A DNA stretch of 64,000 bases from Calonectria ilicicola (Eukaryota; Ascomycota; Sordariomycetes; Hypocreales; Nectriaceae): assembly GCA_020809705.1 (NCBI GenBank), contig CP085825.1:1736001-1800000 (forward strand), read 5' to 3'. The notes under the pieces were generated by a model, which did no database searches, had not been told where the DNA came from, and was given only the letters and a program-made list of their open reading frames with translations. Of this stretch, positions 9,208-20,651 are shown in pieces. The translations under genes and the position numbers were made by a program. Within the stretch, counting starts at the first letter, position 1. Each line of letters starts with the position of its first letter.

Positions 9208-10731
9208 CACTTTTCAGCACCAACCCGCTTTGGGCCTGGCCGGTCCTGCCGGGTGCAACCAGCGCGACCAGCGCCTGAGACGGCGCCCTGCTCTACGTCC
9301 CTGTGCGCCCTTGCTCCAGGCGGTATGCAATCAAAAAATGTACTGTACGTACTGCGCTACCTGCTGCCGGCGCCTCTGAGGCCTGCGCTGAAGGTACCTA
9401 GGTCGCGAAGAACGCAAGAGGCTCGTTTAGCCTAAGATGGAGGCCCCAGGCCACCAAAAGGCCCTGGAGCTAGCACATCCCCTAGACCACAGCATCCATA
9501 GTAAGACGGAGGGAAAACTGGGACAACCCAGCCGCCTTGCGCCCCAGCCCCAATTGGTGCAAAGCCTCCATTGGCACCTCCTGCGTGCTGCGTCGGATTG
9601 GCTTTGGCGATTGGGGGAAGTTCCCAGCAGAGGCAATGCAGAGGGTTCAGGGTTACAGCGATAGCAACCAATACTATGATTACCAATTGCCCACCGCAAG
9701 TGCTGGCCAGTGGCTGACCGCGATTTGTTTCAGCTGACGATCCAAGAAGCAACCGCCGACGAATGCTGTGCAGTGCAGTGCAGTAGTCGCCTGCATCTTG
9801 CTATTCAACGAGCATTGGCGCAGTTCTGCCTTTGTGTCTGCCTTCTGCATACCCCTGTCCGCCGGCGACGCCCTTGGGGAAATCACAACGCCCCGTTATT
9901 CCGACTTGGCTGTTGTTTATCAACTCGCTTGTTCAAACAGACACAGTAACTATTTGGCCCTGCAGCCACACTGTGGTATTTGGTTTTGGTTTTGGTTTTA
10001 GTGTGCTAATCTCTCGCACTCGCAAGCCAGGTATGCAATCGTCGTGCCCATGTCAGCAGCCAACCCAGCAGCAAGCCACCTCGTACAGGCAAGTCTCTGC
10101 AGGCGCTGACGCTGGTTAGGTCGCCCGAATGCGCTGTCGTCAAGCTAATTGTGCACAAAAATATAATTTCGAACCACTCCTTAGTTGCAGCATGAAAAGG
10201 CAAAAATAAAACTTCTGATAAGCGAAGGATTTCTGTCTCCAACCAAAACTTACCTCTTCCGAGTACGATGTCAAAACTTCGCCCTTCGGCCTTCGCACAG
10301 TGGAGAGGCTGATGGAGGTGTGGGAACCAACCAGTCGGCCGCCTCATCTCAACTGAACCATTGATGCCGCTACTCCTCCACAATCTGTGGAAAACTGGGG
10401 TTCTGCTTCTGCAAATTCCCTCGCCCATCTGCCGCGTCCATGTAGGTGATACCTCTCCAGGCGGCACTAGGTGTTGAGGATCCTAGGTACTTCCTACCCC
10501 GGCCACACATCACTCAATATGAACCACTCTGCTCAGCTCGGGTCCCCGGAGCCATGGGAATGGCTGTTAATTACCTCGTCTTACACTTTGCTTTGCACCC
10601 TCCAGTGTCCTTCTCCTTTACCGTCATTGGATCATGGTCGCCGTCGCCGTGTCCGTTTTCCACGCCGTGTTGCATTGTAACCTATCCATTCCTGTCGCAT
10701 CTGACGGCGTGCATTTCTCCGTCACAGGACC
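9208..10731. other. promoter and intergenic region of the cpc1-type gene
   Basis: About 1.5 kb between the uORF region and the 3' end of the CCDC174-like gene. A further ATG TGC TAG mini-uORF occurs on the minus strand at 9478-9470. No other coding region is supported. Confidence 0.35.
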
Positions 10732-11739
10732 TCAGTCCCCTAGTCGGTCCCCCAATCCATCCAAGAACGTGTCCGCCTGTTTCTTTGCCCGCCGCGCCGC
10801 CATGTCCTGTCTGCGCCGCTCAATCTCCCTCCGGCGCGCTTCCTTCTGATCCTCGCGAGTCCGGCGTTGGCCCTCCGTCCGTTTCCGTTCCTCTTCAAGC
10901 GATGCCATCTCCGCGGCCCGGGTGTCCTCGTCCTTACTAAACTTGTAGAACCCTGTGCCTTTGGTGCGGATCTCGTGGTCCGCATCGTAGTGTTGTGCTG
11001 GAGGTGGTGTTGCACTCCGGTCTCGTTTGCGCGCCAACTCCTCCATCTTTTCTGGGTCCTCCGCGTTGAAGGCCATCGACTGGATCGCATCCCCATAAAT
11101 CAGGTTACTCGGTGCGCTGGGTCGCGCCGACATACGCTCTAGCTCCTCAGCACCCAGTAGGCCTCGGCGTGCTCTTCGTTCCATCCTCTCTTTTTCTGCC
11201 TTAGTGACTTGTCGTACTCGCCCAAACTCGTCTTCGTACTCGACCATCTCTCCCCCGTCATCTGCGTCGTCATCGTCGTCGCTGCTTGTGGAATAATCTT
11301 CCTTTCCTTCTTCAACACCCTCGGCCCATTTTCGATCAAAGTCTATCAAAGGTGCGGCCTCGTTTTCCTTTGGTACGTAATCGCCCCTCTTCATGGCCGC
11401 GTAGAGACGTGCTTTCTCCTCCATTCTGCGTTTTGCTCGCGCAAGCTCTTGCGTCTCCTCTTCTGTACCAATGACTTCTTTGAGCTGTAGCTTTTTTCTC
11501 CCATCCGCAGATTCCTTCGGTTGCTTCTGCTTGCCACTTTTGAAAATATCATCCCGACGCTCCTTGGATGGACGCGATCGGCCTGATGGTGCAGATCCAG
11601 ATGGTGCATTTGACATTAGTGATGTTAATTGTGCTGTAAAGTCGAGCGAGCTGGACAAGGCCGCATCTCGTTTCTGCTTCTTCGGTGGCCGCTGGCCATA
11701 AAGATTAGGGTCCTGGGGCATCTTAGTTGCTTGCGACAT
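10732..11739 (-). CDS. CCDC174-like nuclear coiled-coil protein (DUF4078 type)
   Basis: Predicted 335 residues from the ATG at 11739 (MSQATKMPQDPNLYGQRPPK). The frame extends upstream and another ATG at 11835 would add 32 poorly structured residues, so the shorter start is preferred. Features in order: a basic NLS-like PPKKQKRDAA; a Ser/Arg-rich linker; an acidic tract (DDDDDADDGGEM) before VEYEDEFGRVRQVTKAEKE; then the family hallmark region SNLIYGDAIQSMAFN to HEIRTKGTGFYKFS; then a strongly charged C-terminal helix (RRTREDQKEARRREIERRR). CCDC174 proteins are nuclear and are linked to the exon-junction/spliceosome machinery in animals; a role in fungi is inferred. The gene is intronless and is divergent from homoserine dehydrogenase. 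Confidence 0.75.
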   Translation of the reverse strand: MSQATKMPQDPNLYGQRPPKKQKRDAALSSSLDFTAQLTSLMSNAPSGSAPSGRSRPSKERRDDIFKSGKQKQPKESADGRKKLQLKEVIGTEEETQELARAKRRMEEKARLYAAMKRGDYVPKENEAAPLIDFDRKWAEGVEEGKEDYSTSSDDDDDADDGGEMVEYEDEFGRVRQVTKAEKERMERRARRGLLGAEELERMSARPSAPSNLIYGDAIQSMAFNAEDPEKMEELARKRDRSATPPPAQHYDADHEIRTKGTGFYKFSKDEDTRAAEMASLEEERKRTEGQRRTREDQKEARRREIERRRQDMAARRAKKQADTFLDGLGDRLGD

Positions 11740-12434
11740 CTCAGTTGCTGCAGTAAAATTATGATTTGTACTGCTGTTGGTTTCGTTGTGGGCGATGCCA
11801 ATTATGTGTGTGGTTGACAGTTCAAGTTTATACATTAGTTGTTGAAGGAAGCTCGTTCCCTCTAGCCTAGCCTGAGGCAATCAATCAAGCCTGGCCCAGT
11901 GAGGTGTTCTGTGGCTCCAACAACACATTCACATAGCACAGCATGTAAAACCTTCTAGTGTTCTGCAGTCGGATTATGATATAAACTATAGCATTGCTTA
12001 GAGCGACGCAAAGGGCTTCAACTATTTGTTCGAGTAGTTTTTGTGGTTGGTGCATGTGCTAATCACAAGCTTTGGTCATGAAAATAGTGCACATGTCTCC
12101 GTAAGCAGAAAAACCTCAATCCCCCAAGTTTTTAAAATCAGAGAAACCAATACAAAATACTTGAAAAAAAAGAACCGAAAAAAAAATATATAGATATAAG
12201 CACATCCAATTTATTCAAATTTTACTCACTGATAGACTTCCGATATATCTGTTGTAATGCACACAATTTGGTTTCTTGTATTTGGGAGCTTGATCATGTA
12301 GGGTAGGCTACCGCGGGGTACTTGCGTGCTTGAATTTGAATAACTCCCCTCATTGCCCCGCCATCCGCAGCCGGAACTTTTAAGTTTCCTCACCCATCAC
12401 AAGCACCCGAACAAATCAACAGGCAAAAACAACC
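11740..12434. promoter_or_regulatory. divergent promoter region between the CCDC174-like gene and HOM6
   Basis: This 695-bp spacer serves two divergent genes. It is AT-rich, with an A-tract at about 12163-12190. TTACTCA at 12222-12228 is a variant of the Gcn4/Cpc1 element about 207 bp upstream of the HOM6 ATG. Amino-acid control of HOM6 is expected from biology, but the site is a weak match. Confidence 0.4.
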
Positions 12435-13595
12435 ATGGCCGCTACCAAGCAAGTTACCATTGCCATTATTGGTATGCGCATGAAAATATATACAATGTTG
12501 CTTGTCAAAGTACTAACAATTGGCTAATCTACAGGCGCCGGCGGCGTCGGCAAGTGCTTCATCAACCAGCTCCAGTCGTTGGCTGCTCGGAAGCCCTCTC
12601 CGAAGCTGACTCTGTCCTACATCGCCACCAGTCGCAAGGCCGTTTACAACGAGGACTACTCTGCTGTCAGCCTTGACAGCGTCACGGATGTTCTGGCCTC
12701 CTCCTCCAAGGCACCCCTTGCCCTGCCCCAAGTTGTCGAGTACCTCGCTGCCGCTCCCTCCAAGGCCGTCCTCGTCGACAACACCAGCTCCCAGGATGTT
12801 GCTGAATTGTACCCCCTTGCTCTGAGCAAAGGAATCAGCATCGTCACTCCCAACAAGAAGGCCTTTTCCGGCTCTTACAAGCTTTGGCAGGACATCTTCT
12901 CGGCTGCCGAGTCCTCGGGTGCCCGTGTCTACCACGAGTCGTCTGTTGGCGCTGGCCTTCCCGTTATCTCTACTCTGAAGGATCTCGTCGAGACTGGTGA
13001 CAAGGTTACCAAGATCGAGGGTGTTTTCAGCGGAACCATGTCCTTCCTCTTCAATTCGTTTGCCCCCACCGAGGGCCAGGGCGGCAAGTGGTCCGATGAG
13101 GTCAAGAATGCTAAGTCGCTCGGATACACTGAGCCCGACCCCCGTGACGACCTCAACGGTCTTGACGTCGCCCGCAAGCTGACCATCCTGGCCCGTCTTG
13201 CTGGTCTTCCCGTTGAGTCTCCCACTGCTTTCCCTGTCCAAAGTTTGATCCCCAAGGAACTTGAGTCTTGCGCCAGCGGTGATGAGTTCCTCGAGAAGCT
13301 ACCCGCCTTTGACAGCCAGATGGAGGAAACCAAGGCTGCTGCGGAGAAGGCTGGCAAGGTTGTCCGATTCGTCGGTAGCATTGATGTTGGCAGCAAGCAG
13401 GTCAAGGTCGGTCTTGAGCAGTTTGACCGATCACACCCCATTGCCGCCCTGAAGGGTAGCGACAACATCATCAGCTTCTATACCGAGAGGTACGGAAGCA
13501 ACCCCCTGATTATTCAGGGTGCTGGTGCTGGTGGTGAGGTGACTGCCATGGGTGTGACTGGTGACCTGATCAAGGTCCTTGGCCAAATTGTGTAA
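12435..13595 (+). CDS. HOM6: homoserine dehydrogenase (EC 1.1.1.3)
   Basis: Two exons, 12435-12471 and 12535-13595, encode 365 residues, close to the yeast enzyme. The 63-bp intron has donor GTATGC, a perfect TACTAAC branch site and acceptor TACAG, and it interrupts the dinucleotide-binding loop (TIAIIG then AGGVGKCF), restoring GxGxxG. The enzyme reduces aspartate-semialdehyde to homoserine with NAD(P)H, the branch point to threonine, methionine and isoleucine. Catalytic residues inferred from yeast (K117, E208, D219, K223) fall at K121 in VTPNKKAF and at E212, D223 and K227 in TEPDPRDDLNGLDVARK. The bacterial regulatory ACT domain is absent, as in other fungi. It is cytosolic. General amino-acid control by the Cpc1-type factor in this window is expected. 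The stop lies 90 bp from the stop of the convergent small membrane-protein gene. Confidence 0.96.
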
Positions 13596-13685
13596 AATGT
13601 TGGGTATTGAATAGTAAAATAGAAGGCCATAAAATATATAAGGTATAAATTAATATTTCGTCGTTCGTTTCGCGTGGCGCTGTGG

Positions 13686-14029
13686 CTATAACCGTAGAGT
13701 GGACGAGTCCAGTCCCGTCGCCATGGCGGTGGGCTCCGGGTCAAACGCTATGGGATCGGCGGATTTTGAATCGCGAGGCTCGGGAGGGCTCCGGTACATG
13801 CGCCAGAGCCATAAAAATAGGTCCAGGACGATGAGGATGAATATGGGGACCAGGAACATTAATCCAAGACCGAGCTGCCCAACCATCAGCCACCATTCCC
13901 AAGGAGGCATGTTTCCCGGTGATTGGGGACACTTACACAAATGAAGGAGATGGAGTTGATGATGAAAGAGTACTCGGACCTCAAGGGACCGAGCAGATTC
14001 CACGATGAGTCCTGCGTAGACTGAGACAT
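13686..14029 (-). CDS. small single-pass membrane protein, two exons
   Basis: Exon 1 (14029-13937) and exon 2 (13874-13686) are joined over a 62-bp intron (GTAAGT to GGCAG) to give 93 residues. Residues 1-31 (MSQSTQDSSWNLLGPLRSEY then SFIINSISFIC) are followed by a strongly hydrophobic segment of about 20 residues (LGLGLMFLVPIFILIVLDLF) and a basic, aromatic cap (LWLWRMYRSPPEPR). The acidic, proline-containing tail is predicted to be on the other side of the membrane. I do not recognise the family; it could be a mitochondrial or ER small membrane protein. Support comes from clean phase-0 splicing, continuity of the hydrophobic stretch across the junction, and tight packing between HOM6 (convergent) and the tRNA methyltransferase gene (divergent, 289 bp). 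Confidence 0.65.
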
Positions 14030-14318
14030 GGCGAAGATGCTGAGGATGCGATAAGGAGAAGGGGGATCATCTCTCAGGAGCAGCTGATTTTAGTTGTTGA
14101 TGGAATCACGGGCTCCCGCGGTCCGTCCCAGGAGGCTGAGTGGCAGCTTGCGCCAGACCAGGGCGGGCCCCATAGTTTAGCCAGGGTGCCTTAGTCACCG
14201 CCTTCCCTTTTGGGATAGAATGCAAAACACCATGCCCACCTAGAAAGTCCTTGCTCTCAAGCCTCACCTGGAGGAACGTGAGCCGGCGCGTAAAAAAATT
14301 CACTCCAAAGGCACAAAA
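14030..14318. promoter_or_regulatory. 289-bp bidirectional promoter
   Basis: The only sequence between the ATGs of the small membrane-protein gene (-) and the Trm8-type gene (+), so both promoters must lie here. No individual site is convincing. Confidence 0.5.
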
Positions 14319-15238
<920 letters not shown>

Positions 15239-15776
15239 AAAATGATAGACTGAATAGGAGTTTTGAGGATTGTTTCCGGATCGAATAGACGGACCCGAAC
15301 ATACAAACGAGGGCCGCGCTGATAATCACATGCAATTCTGGGCATGTAATGAGGCAGGCTGTGTGCGTGGTTCCAGTTTTACGCGAGGTGGGAAAACGGT
15401 GCATGGGTGGGGTGACGTCGTACGAGTCATACTATCTTAAGTGTCGGGCAAATGAAGAAGCAATGCTGGAAAGATGGGTCGTGAGAGTGGCTTCTTCAAA
15501 CCAGGATTGGTAAATACAGGGGGAGATGACGACGGAATGCAGAGACCGACGCAGATAACGGCAAGGGAGGGATGGAATTTGAGGATGCGGTCTTGCTGCC
15601 GTGCCGTGTCGGGCGCATGCATGGGACTCCTTGCCCGGGCCATGCGGGAGCGTTGACTGACAGGGGTGTTTGCGGGCTGCAATCGTAATCGATACCGATA
15701 GCACCACGGCCACGACGCTACTGCCACGAACACCACTGCAGACAATGCGGATGCGGCTGCAACCACTGCCCCGGCG
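15239..15776. other. intergenic and 5' leader of the Mdm1-like gene
   Basis: A 538-bp spacer. It includes a short ATG frame at 15745-15807 that overlaps the Mdm1-like start (see the next entries). Confidence 0.4.
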
Positions 15777-15807
15777 ATGGCCCTCAAGCGAAGAGATGCG
15801 GCTCTAG
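15745..15807 (+). promoter_or_regulatory. candidate overlapping uORF at the Mdm1-like start
   Basis: ATG at 15745 (A at -3) opens a 20-codon frame (MRMRLQPLPRRWPSSEE...) that reads through the main ATG at 15777 in another frame and stops at TAG 15805-15807. If the transcript begins upstream of it, this would lower translation of the main frame. Confidence 0.35.
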
Positions 15808-18800
15808 CAGGACTGGCCGCCTTCGTGGCCTGGGGCTACGCCATCAGCTGGCTCCCAGTGTTGCGGTGGGCTGGCTATGCCTTCGTCACTGGTCTTCTCG
15901 TTGCCCTCGCCGCCCTTCTGGCCTCCCTGGTCCTCACCGTCCGACGCCCAACTATCCGCACTCCCCGTCCGAACGCCGCCGCCTTTCTCGCCCCCAGGGC
16001 ATGGCGCACCGAGGTGCAAGCCCTGCGCCAGCGACAGTCGTACACCCGAACTCCCATCGATGTCGAGTCCACCCGCGTGTCCCAGGCCGTCGACGGCCTC
16101 CTCGACCTGATCCTCCGCGACTTTATCTGTAGCTGGTACTCGAACATCAGCCGCAACCCCGCCTTCCCCAACGAAATCGACAAGGCCATCCGTCTGGCCC
16201 TTGTGAGCCTGTGCGAATTCCTCCGGGACAAGGATCTCGCAGAAATAATCACCAGCCGCCTGGTTCCCCTCTTGACCGCCCACTTCCGCGACTTCTATGA
16301 GGCGGAGCGATCTGTTCGCGGGAAGAAGCTGAACCGCTCCGTCACCGAATCCGAAGAGCTCGACCTGGCCATTGCCTCCAAGTTTCGAAATGGAGGCCTA
16401 CATCCTGCTGCTTCGCTCTCCTTTCCCGACACCAAAATGGTGCAGCAAGACTATCTTCGTTCCATTGTCACCAAGATCGTGCCCAGATTGCTGCCCGAGA
16501 ATATCCTGTCTAGTCGAGCCGTCTCTATTATTGTTCGTGAGATTGTTAGCTGCTCTGTGCTATTCCCCGTCATCCAACTTCTGTCCGAACCAGACACCTG
16601 GAACCAGTTAATGGAGAACTTGGGTCGCTCTATGCTCCAGGACCGGTCAACTGTTCGGAAGCTTCGAGCGGCCCTGGACCAGCACGCAACCCCTACTCCC
16701 AAATCTGCAAAGTTAGCCTCGATGCCTCGAATAAGCCCCGGAGATAACGAACGCAAGTTTGAAAGGTTCATACGTGCCATCCGCAAGGTCAATAACCTCT
16801 CGGATGCGCGACGATTCCGTAGTGAAGTCTCTAGCCAACTCAAACGTGATTCCTTACGAGATATACAAGACCCTGTTTACTTACGACGACTGGAGATGGG
16901 AAAACGCATGCTCGATCAAAAAGTCAACTACCTCGTAGCTGGCGGTGACCGTCGTACGCCAATGCCAGCCGCCACATCAATGTCATCTTCCCAGTCAAAG
17001 TTGGAAACCGCATCGCTCGTTGAGCTCTTGCGAGACTCCTCAGGGCTGTCCTATTTCATGGAGTACATGGACCGACAACGGCTCATGCCCATGGTTCAAT
17101 TTTGGTTGGTTGTAGACGGCTTTCGAAACCCACTCGAGGACGATGGCCAGGATGACGAGCTCCCATCAAACCTTCCCATGTGGACTGATTCTGACCGGCT
17201 TGATCTTTTACAAATCGAACAGGCTTATCTTGCCCAGCCCGAACTTAAGATCTCGGACTCTTCAAGAATACCTATTAAGGAATTTCTCAAAGCAGGCAAG
17301 ACAGCGACTCCGGCGCAATACTACAGAGCACGACGTGCAATTCTAAAGGCCCAAAGTGCTGTGCTGGAGGAGATGCAGTCTCAATACTTCCACACCTTCA
17401 AAAAGACAGACTTATACTACAAGTGCCTGGCCGCTCAGGAGGCTGCCAGCGCCAACGCAGTTCGAATGGCGCCACCGCCACAGGATCTCCGACCAAGCGT
17501 GAAAGCAGCACAATCATTCCAGGCGAAACCCAAGACGGTCTCGCGCCTAGTAACCCAGAGATCCAACCCATTGACAAGAAGGGCAGGTTCTACATCTGAT
17601 CTGAAAACCGCGAATGTTAATGGCAACGGCGCCGACCCTTTATCCCGGCCTCGAAGATCACTCGACGATGAACCCTCAAATCCTTTATTTGATGACGACG
17701 ATCTTGAACAGGATGGTCTTGTTGATTCTGTCCAGAGCCTTGACCAGGAGCCACCAGGGGAACAGCCTCCAGACACACAGGTTGTTCAAGCTGTGGAAAA
17801 AGCTCTCAATAATATCATGGAAGATGATAGACCTTTGACCGCTGAAGATCTTCGCGCTTCATTATTTGGCGGGCCTGCTATTCCCGAGGACAATAACTCG
17901 AGCATTTTTGGAGGGAATGACAATGAGTCCCACCGTGGTTCAATTGATAGTGGCGTAAGGCTTCTCGCACCCCAGAAAGAGTCCGAAAAGCCAAGCCTCT
18001 CATCATTGGGCCTGGTGAGTCCAGCATCCAGAATTGGAGTATTTGTCGACGATGATCTCTTTGCCGATGAGGATAGATATGCTGGCGAGGATGTAGAGGA
18101 TGGAGCACTTCCAGATGAAGAGGATGAAGTGCACGAGGCTGCACCTGGAGATCTCGGTTTGGCAGAAGCCATCACTGCCCTCACGAATGACATTGATCGC
18201 CTCGTGGCTCAGGAAGCAGTGGTCGACTCACTCACAAAGAAAGCAGAATTGACTAACAATACTGCTGAGCTACGAATCTTGAGGAAATCCAAGGCCAGTC
18301 TTAACAGAGAAATTCGACGAAAGGAACTCCAACGACAACAATACGTTGTGCAGGAGAGCGACAACAGCCTTTATGGGCGTTCTACTATTAGGATCAAGTC
18401 GATTCAAGTTGGAAGGGAGGACGATGGCAGAGAATTTGCTCTATACGTCATTGAAGTACAAAGAAATGCTGGAGAGCAAATGCCGGCTGCGTCCTGGATG
18501 ATCTCAAGACGATACAGCGAGTTTCATGAACTCCACCAAAAACTCCGCTCCCGTTATCCTTCCGTGCGTAACCTAGACTTTCCTAGGCGACGCATGGTGA
18601 TGAAGTTTCAGAGCGAATTTCTACGCAAGCGACGGGAGGCACTAGAAAAATACATGCGAGAGCTGTTGCATTTGCCAGAAGTATGCCGTAGCAGGGATTT
18701 GCGGGCATTCCTGTCCCAAAGCGTTATCGCAGAGGGCCAGGATATTCTGGACCACCAGGATAAGAAAGACATGATGACGCGACTATATGATTCAGTCACA

Positions 18801-19379
18801 GATGGAGTTGAAGATATCCTGGGCAACATTCCTGTTTTGGACCAGATTTCTGTTGCTGGACAGAGTCTGATTGCGGCAGCGACGAGCCAACTGACTACTG
18901 TGCCACTCAACGGTAACGAGGAGACATTCCCGGCGGCTGAGGCCGAGGCTGAATTGAACGCCTTTGAGAATAAAGAACTCGAGCCGTTCATCAAACCCAT
19001 TTGCGACATCTTCCTTGAGGTATTTGAATTGAACAAGGGCAATAACTGGTTACGAGGACGTGCTGTGGTTGTGGTTCTTCAACAACTTCTGGGAGGCACA
19101 ATCGAGCGAAAAGTGCGCGACAACGTTAAAATGCTCGTGCAGGAAGATTCCCTCCTGAAATACATTGGCATGGTTCAAGGCAGCTTGTGGTCGGATGGAC
19201 AACTCCAACGGGACCGCAAGCCGAGGACTGACGCCGAGAAGAAGAAGACGCGAACTGAGGCTAGTCTGATGCTGGCGACGCTGGTGCCAGATTTGGCTGG
19301 AAGCGTAGTTGGCAGAGTCAATGCGCAGGCGGCGAGTCGACGTGTGTTTGCCACGTTGAATAATTCAAGGCTTAAGTAA
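15777..19379 (+). CDS. MDM1: Mdm1-type sorting nexin (TM-PXA-RGS-PX-Nexin_C)
   Basis: A 1,200-residue intronless protein with the full SNX13/14/25-Mdm1 architecture. Two hydrophobic segments at about residues 9-55 form the ER anchor. The PXA domain spans about 95-290 (DGLLDLILRDFICSWYSNIS to SMLQDRS). An RGS-like domain runs from about 411 to 560 (SLVELLRDSSGLSYFMEYMD to YYKCLAAQ). A long acidic, disordered linker follows. A coiled coil at about 795-855 precedes the PX domain at about 860-985 (ISRRYSEFHELHQKL, then DFPRRRMV). The Nexin_C region is at about 1065-1180. Yeast Mdm1 tethers ER to the vacuole and influences lipid metabolism and mitochondrial inheritance; that role here is inferred. 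ATG 15777 is the only in-frame start after an upstream stop. Confidence 0.92.
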   Translation: MALKRRDAALAGLAAFVAWGYAISWLPVLRWAGYAFVTGLLVALAALLASLVLTVRRPTIRTPRPNAAAFLAPRAWRTEVQALRQRQSYTRTPIDVESTRVSQAVDGLLDLILRDFICSWYSNISRNPAFPNEIDKAIRLALVSLCEFLRDKDLAEIITSRLVPLLTAHFRDFYEAERSVRGKKLNRSVTESEELDLAIASKFRNGGLHPAASLSFPDTKMVQQDYLRSIVTKIVPRLLPENILSSRAVSIIVREIVSCSVLFPVIQLLSEPDTWNQLMENLGRSMLQDRSTVRKLRAALDQHATPTPKSAKLASMPRISPGDNERKFERFIRAIRKVNNLSDARRFRSEVSSQLKRDSLRDIQDPVYLRRLEMGKRMLDQKVNYLVAGGDRRTPMPAATSMSSSQSKLETASLVELLRDSSGLSYFMEYMDRQRLMPMVQFWLVVDGFRNPLEDDGQDDELPSNLPMWTDSDRLDLLQIEQAYLAQPELKISDSSRIPIKEFLKAGKTATPAQYYRARRAILKAQSAVLEEMQSQYFHTFKKTDLYYKCLAAQEAASANAVRMAPPPQDLRPSVKAAQSFQAKPKTVSRLVTQRSNPLTRRAGSTSDLKTANVNGNGADPLSRPRRSLDDEPSNPLFDDDDLEQDGLVDSVQSLDQEPPGEQPPDTQVVQAVEKALNNIMEDDRPLTAEDLRASLFGGPAIPEDNNSSIFGGNDNESHRGSIDSGVRLLAPQKESEKPSLSSLGLVSPASRIGVFVDDDLFADEDRYAGEDVEDGALPDEEDEVHEAAPGDLGLAEAITALTNDIDRLVAQEAVVDSLTKKAELTNNTAELRILRKSKASLNREIRRKELQRQQYVVQESDNSLYGRSTIRIKSIQVGREDDGREFALYVIEVQRNAGEQMPAASWMISRRYSEFHELHQKLRSRYPSVRNLDFPRRRMVMKFQSEFLRKRREALEKYMRELLHLPEVCRSRDLRAFLSQSVIAEGQDILDHQDKKDMMTRLYDSVTDGVEDILGNIPVLDQISVAGQSLIAAATSQLTTVPLNGNEETFPAAEAEAELNAFENKELEPFIKPICDIFLEVFELNKGNNWLRGRAVVVVLQQLLGGTIERKVRDNVKMLVQEDSLLKYIGMVQGSLWSDGQLQRDRKPRTDAEKKKTRTEASLMLATLVPDLAGSVVGRVNAQAASRRVFATLNNSRLK

Positions 19380-20651
19380 GTGCATTCGGATTTGACGTCA
19401 GAAGGATGCGTTATCTAACAGCCTGCAGTGCCCATCTTGTGTTTACAATATTGGATGAAATAATCTCGGTGCTGTTTGACGAGTCATAGTAACGTATGGC
19501 ACAGATTAAGGAAATGGGGGAGGATTCGTATCTATGATGACAGTCACATGTCACACAAAAAAGATTCCTACACACACACACACACACACACACAACATCA
19601 ATAGCATACATGCATGGCGTTTGGGCGTCGACCGGGGAAACCGCTTGGGAGATGGGACGGGATGAGCTAGTGGGGATCTGAGGGGCCAATGCCCTTTTGA
19701 AGGACCGAAGAAGGAGAGGAGGAGTGGATATTTTTGGTTGATTTTCTGGGATGATACGATGAAGGGTTGTGTGCGCCGATTTTTACTAGTACAGGATCGT
19801 GTGACGAGGCGGGGTTAAATGCGTGATTGTAATGAAATGAGGATGGATGGGGGAGGGGAAAGGAAAAAAAGTAAATCAGATGAGAGAAAAAAAAAACGAG
19901 AAAGGAATTAAGAATTAAGAACCATGGCCCACTTAAGAGCAAGCATGTAGGAGGCACAAGGTGTAGTTCATGTGTTGATGATGCTGCCGCTGCTGTGTTC
20001 CCCAGGTCGGCCGCCTGGAAAAAGGAAAAAAAAAAAAGAAAAAAAAAAAAAGGCACCCAAAAATCCGGGGTGAAATTATGTCATGTCCTGCCTCATGCAT
20101 GCGGATTAATGCAGAAGTCGGTCCTCGGCTGTCAGCGTCGCCGGGCGCTCGCATGAGGTCTCGTGTGCCAGCCTGTGGCACCTCTTAGCGGCAGTTTTAG
20201 TGGCCCCAGCTTCCACTGTCCTGCCCCGGTGCCATTTCCTGAACAGGAATTTTGCCACTTTTCCCCGCCTACCGTTTCCTAATCCTGCTGCTACCAGCCT
20301 TTCGGTCGCAAGCCTGGTCGCCCACGCACGCGCCGCAACCGAACTTCTCCTCACCTCATCACCACCATCGCCTCCGCCCCGTTGCAACCTCCATCCCCGC
20401 CCATCTTCCTCCCGCAAAAGGCGCTTTCCAGATTCATTTCCCGACTTGGTTTCCATCTTGCGCCTGGCCCCGGAGTCCCGGATTCGTCCCTGGTTGCGCG
20501 ACTTCAGGCCCGGAAGCCCTCGTATTGTATCGTCTCGTCTCGTCCCGTCTCGTCCCGTCCCTGCTGCTGCTCTCGTCCCCCCCAGCTTGGTTTGGATCCG
20601 ATTCTTTCTTCCTTCTCGAGACCAAATCCCTCCTCCCAAAACGGCGCCACA
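19380..20651. other. intergenic between the Mdm1-like and SR-protein genes
   Basis: This 1.27-kb spacer contains a (CA)n microsatellite at about 19570-19595, A-rich tracts at 20025-20052, and the C/T-rich leader of the SR gene. The leader has repeated CGTCTCGTCC-type units at about 20528-20568. No gene seen. Confidence 0.4.
19570..19595. repeat. (CA)n microsatellite
   Basis: About twelve uninterrupted CA dinucleotides in the 3' flank of the Mdm1-like gene. Confidence 0.9.

Noticed and set aside
9470..9478. ATG TGC TAG mini-uORF upstream of the cpc1 leader uORFs
   Set aside because: Resembles a Gcn4-type first uORF but lies far upstream, probably outside the transcript, and a 3-codon match is easily random.
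12513..13241. 242-codon open frame antisense to homoserine dehydrogenase
   Set aside because: It is a codon-bias shadow of a well-supported gene; its translation is Gly/Leu/Val-rich with no family features.
15804..16283. 159-codon antisense frame in the Mdm1-like gene
   Set aside because: Mirror of a GC-rich coding exon; no independent start context, splice or motif support.
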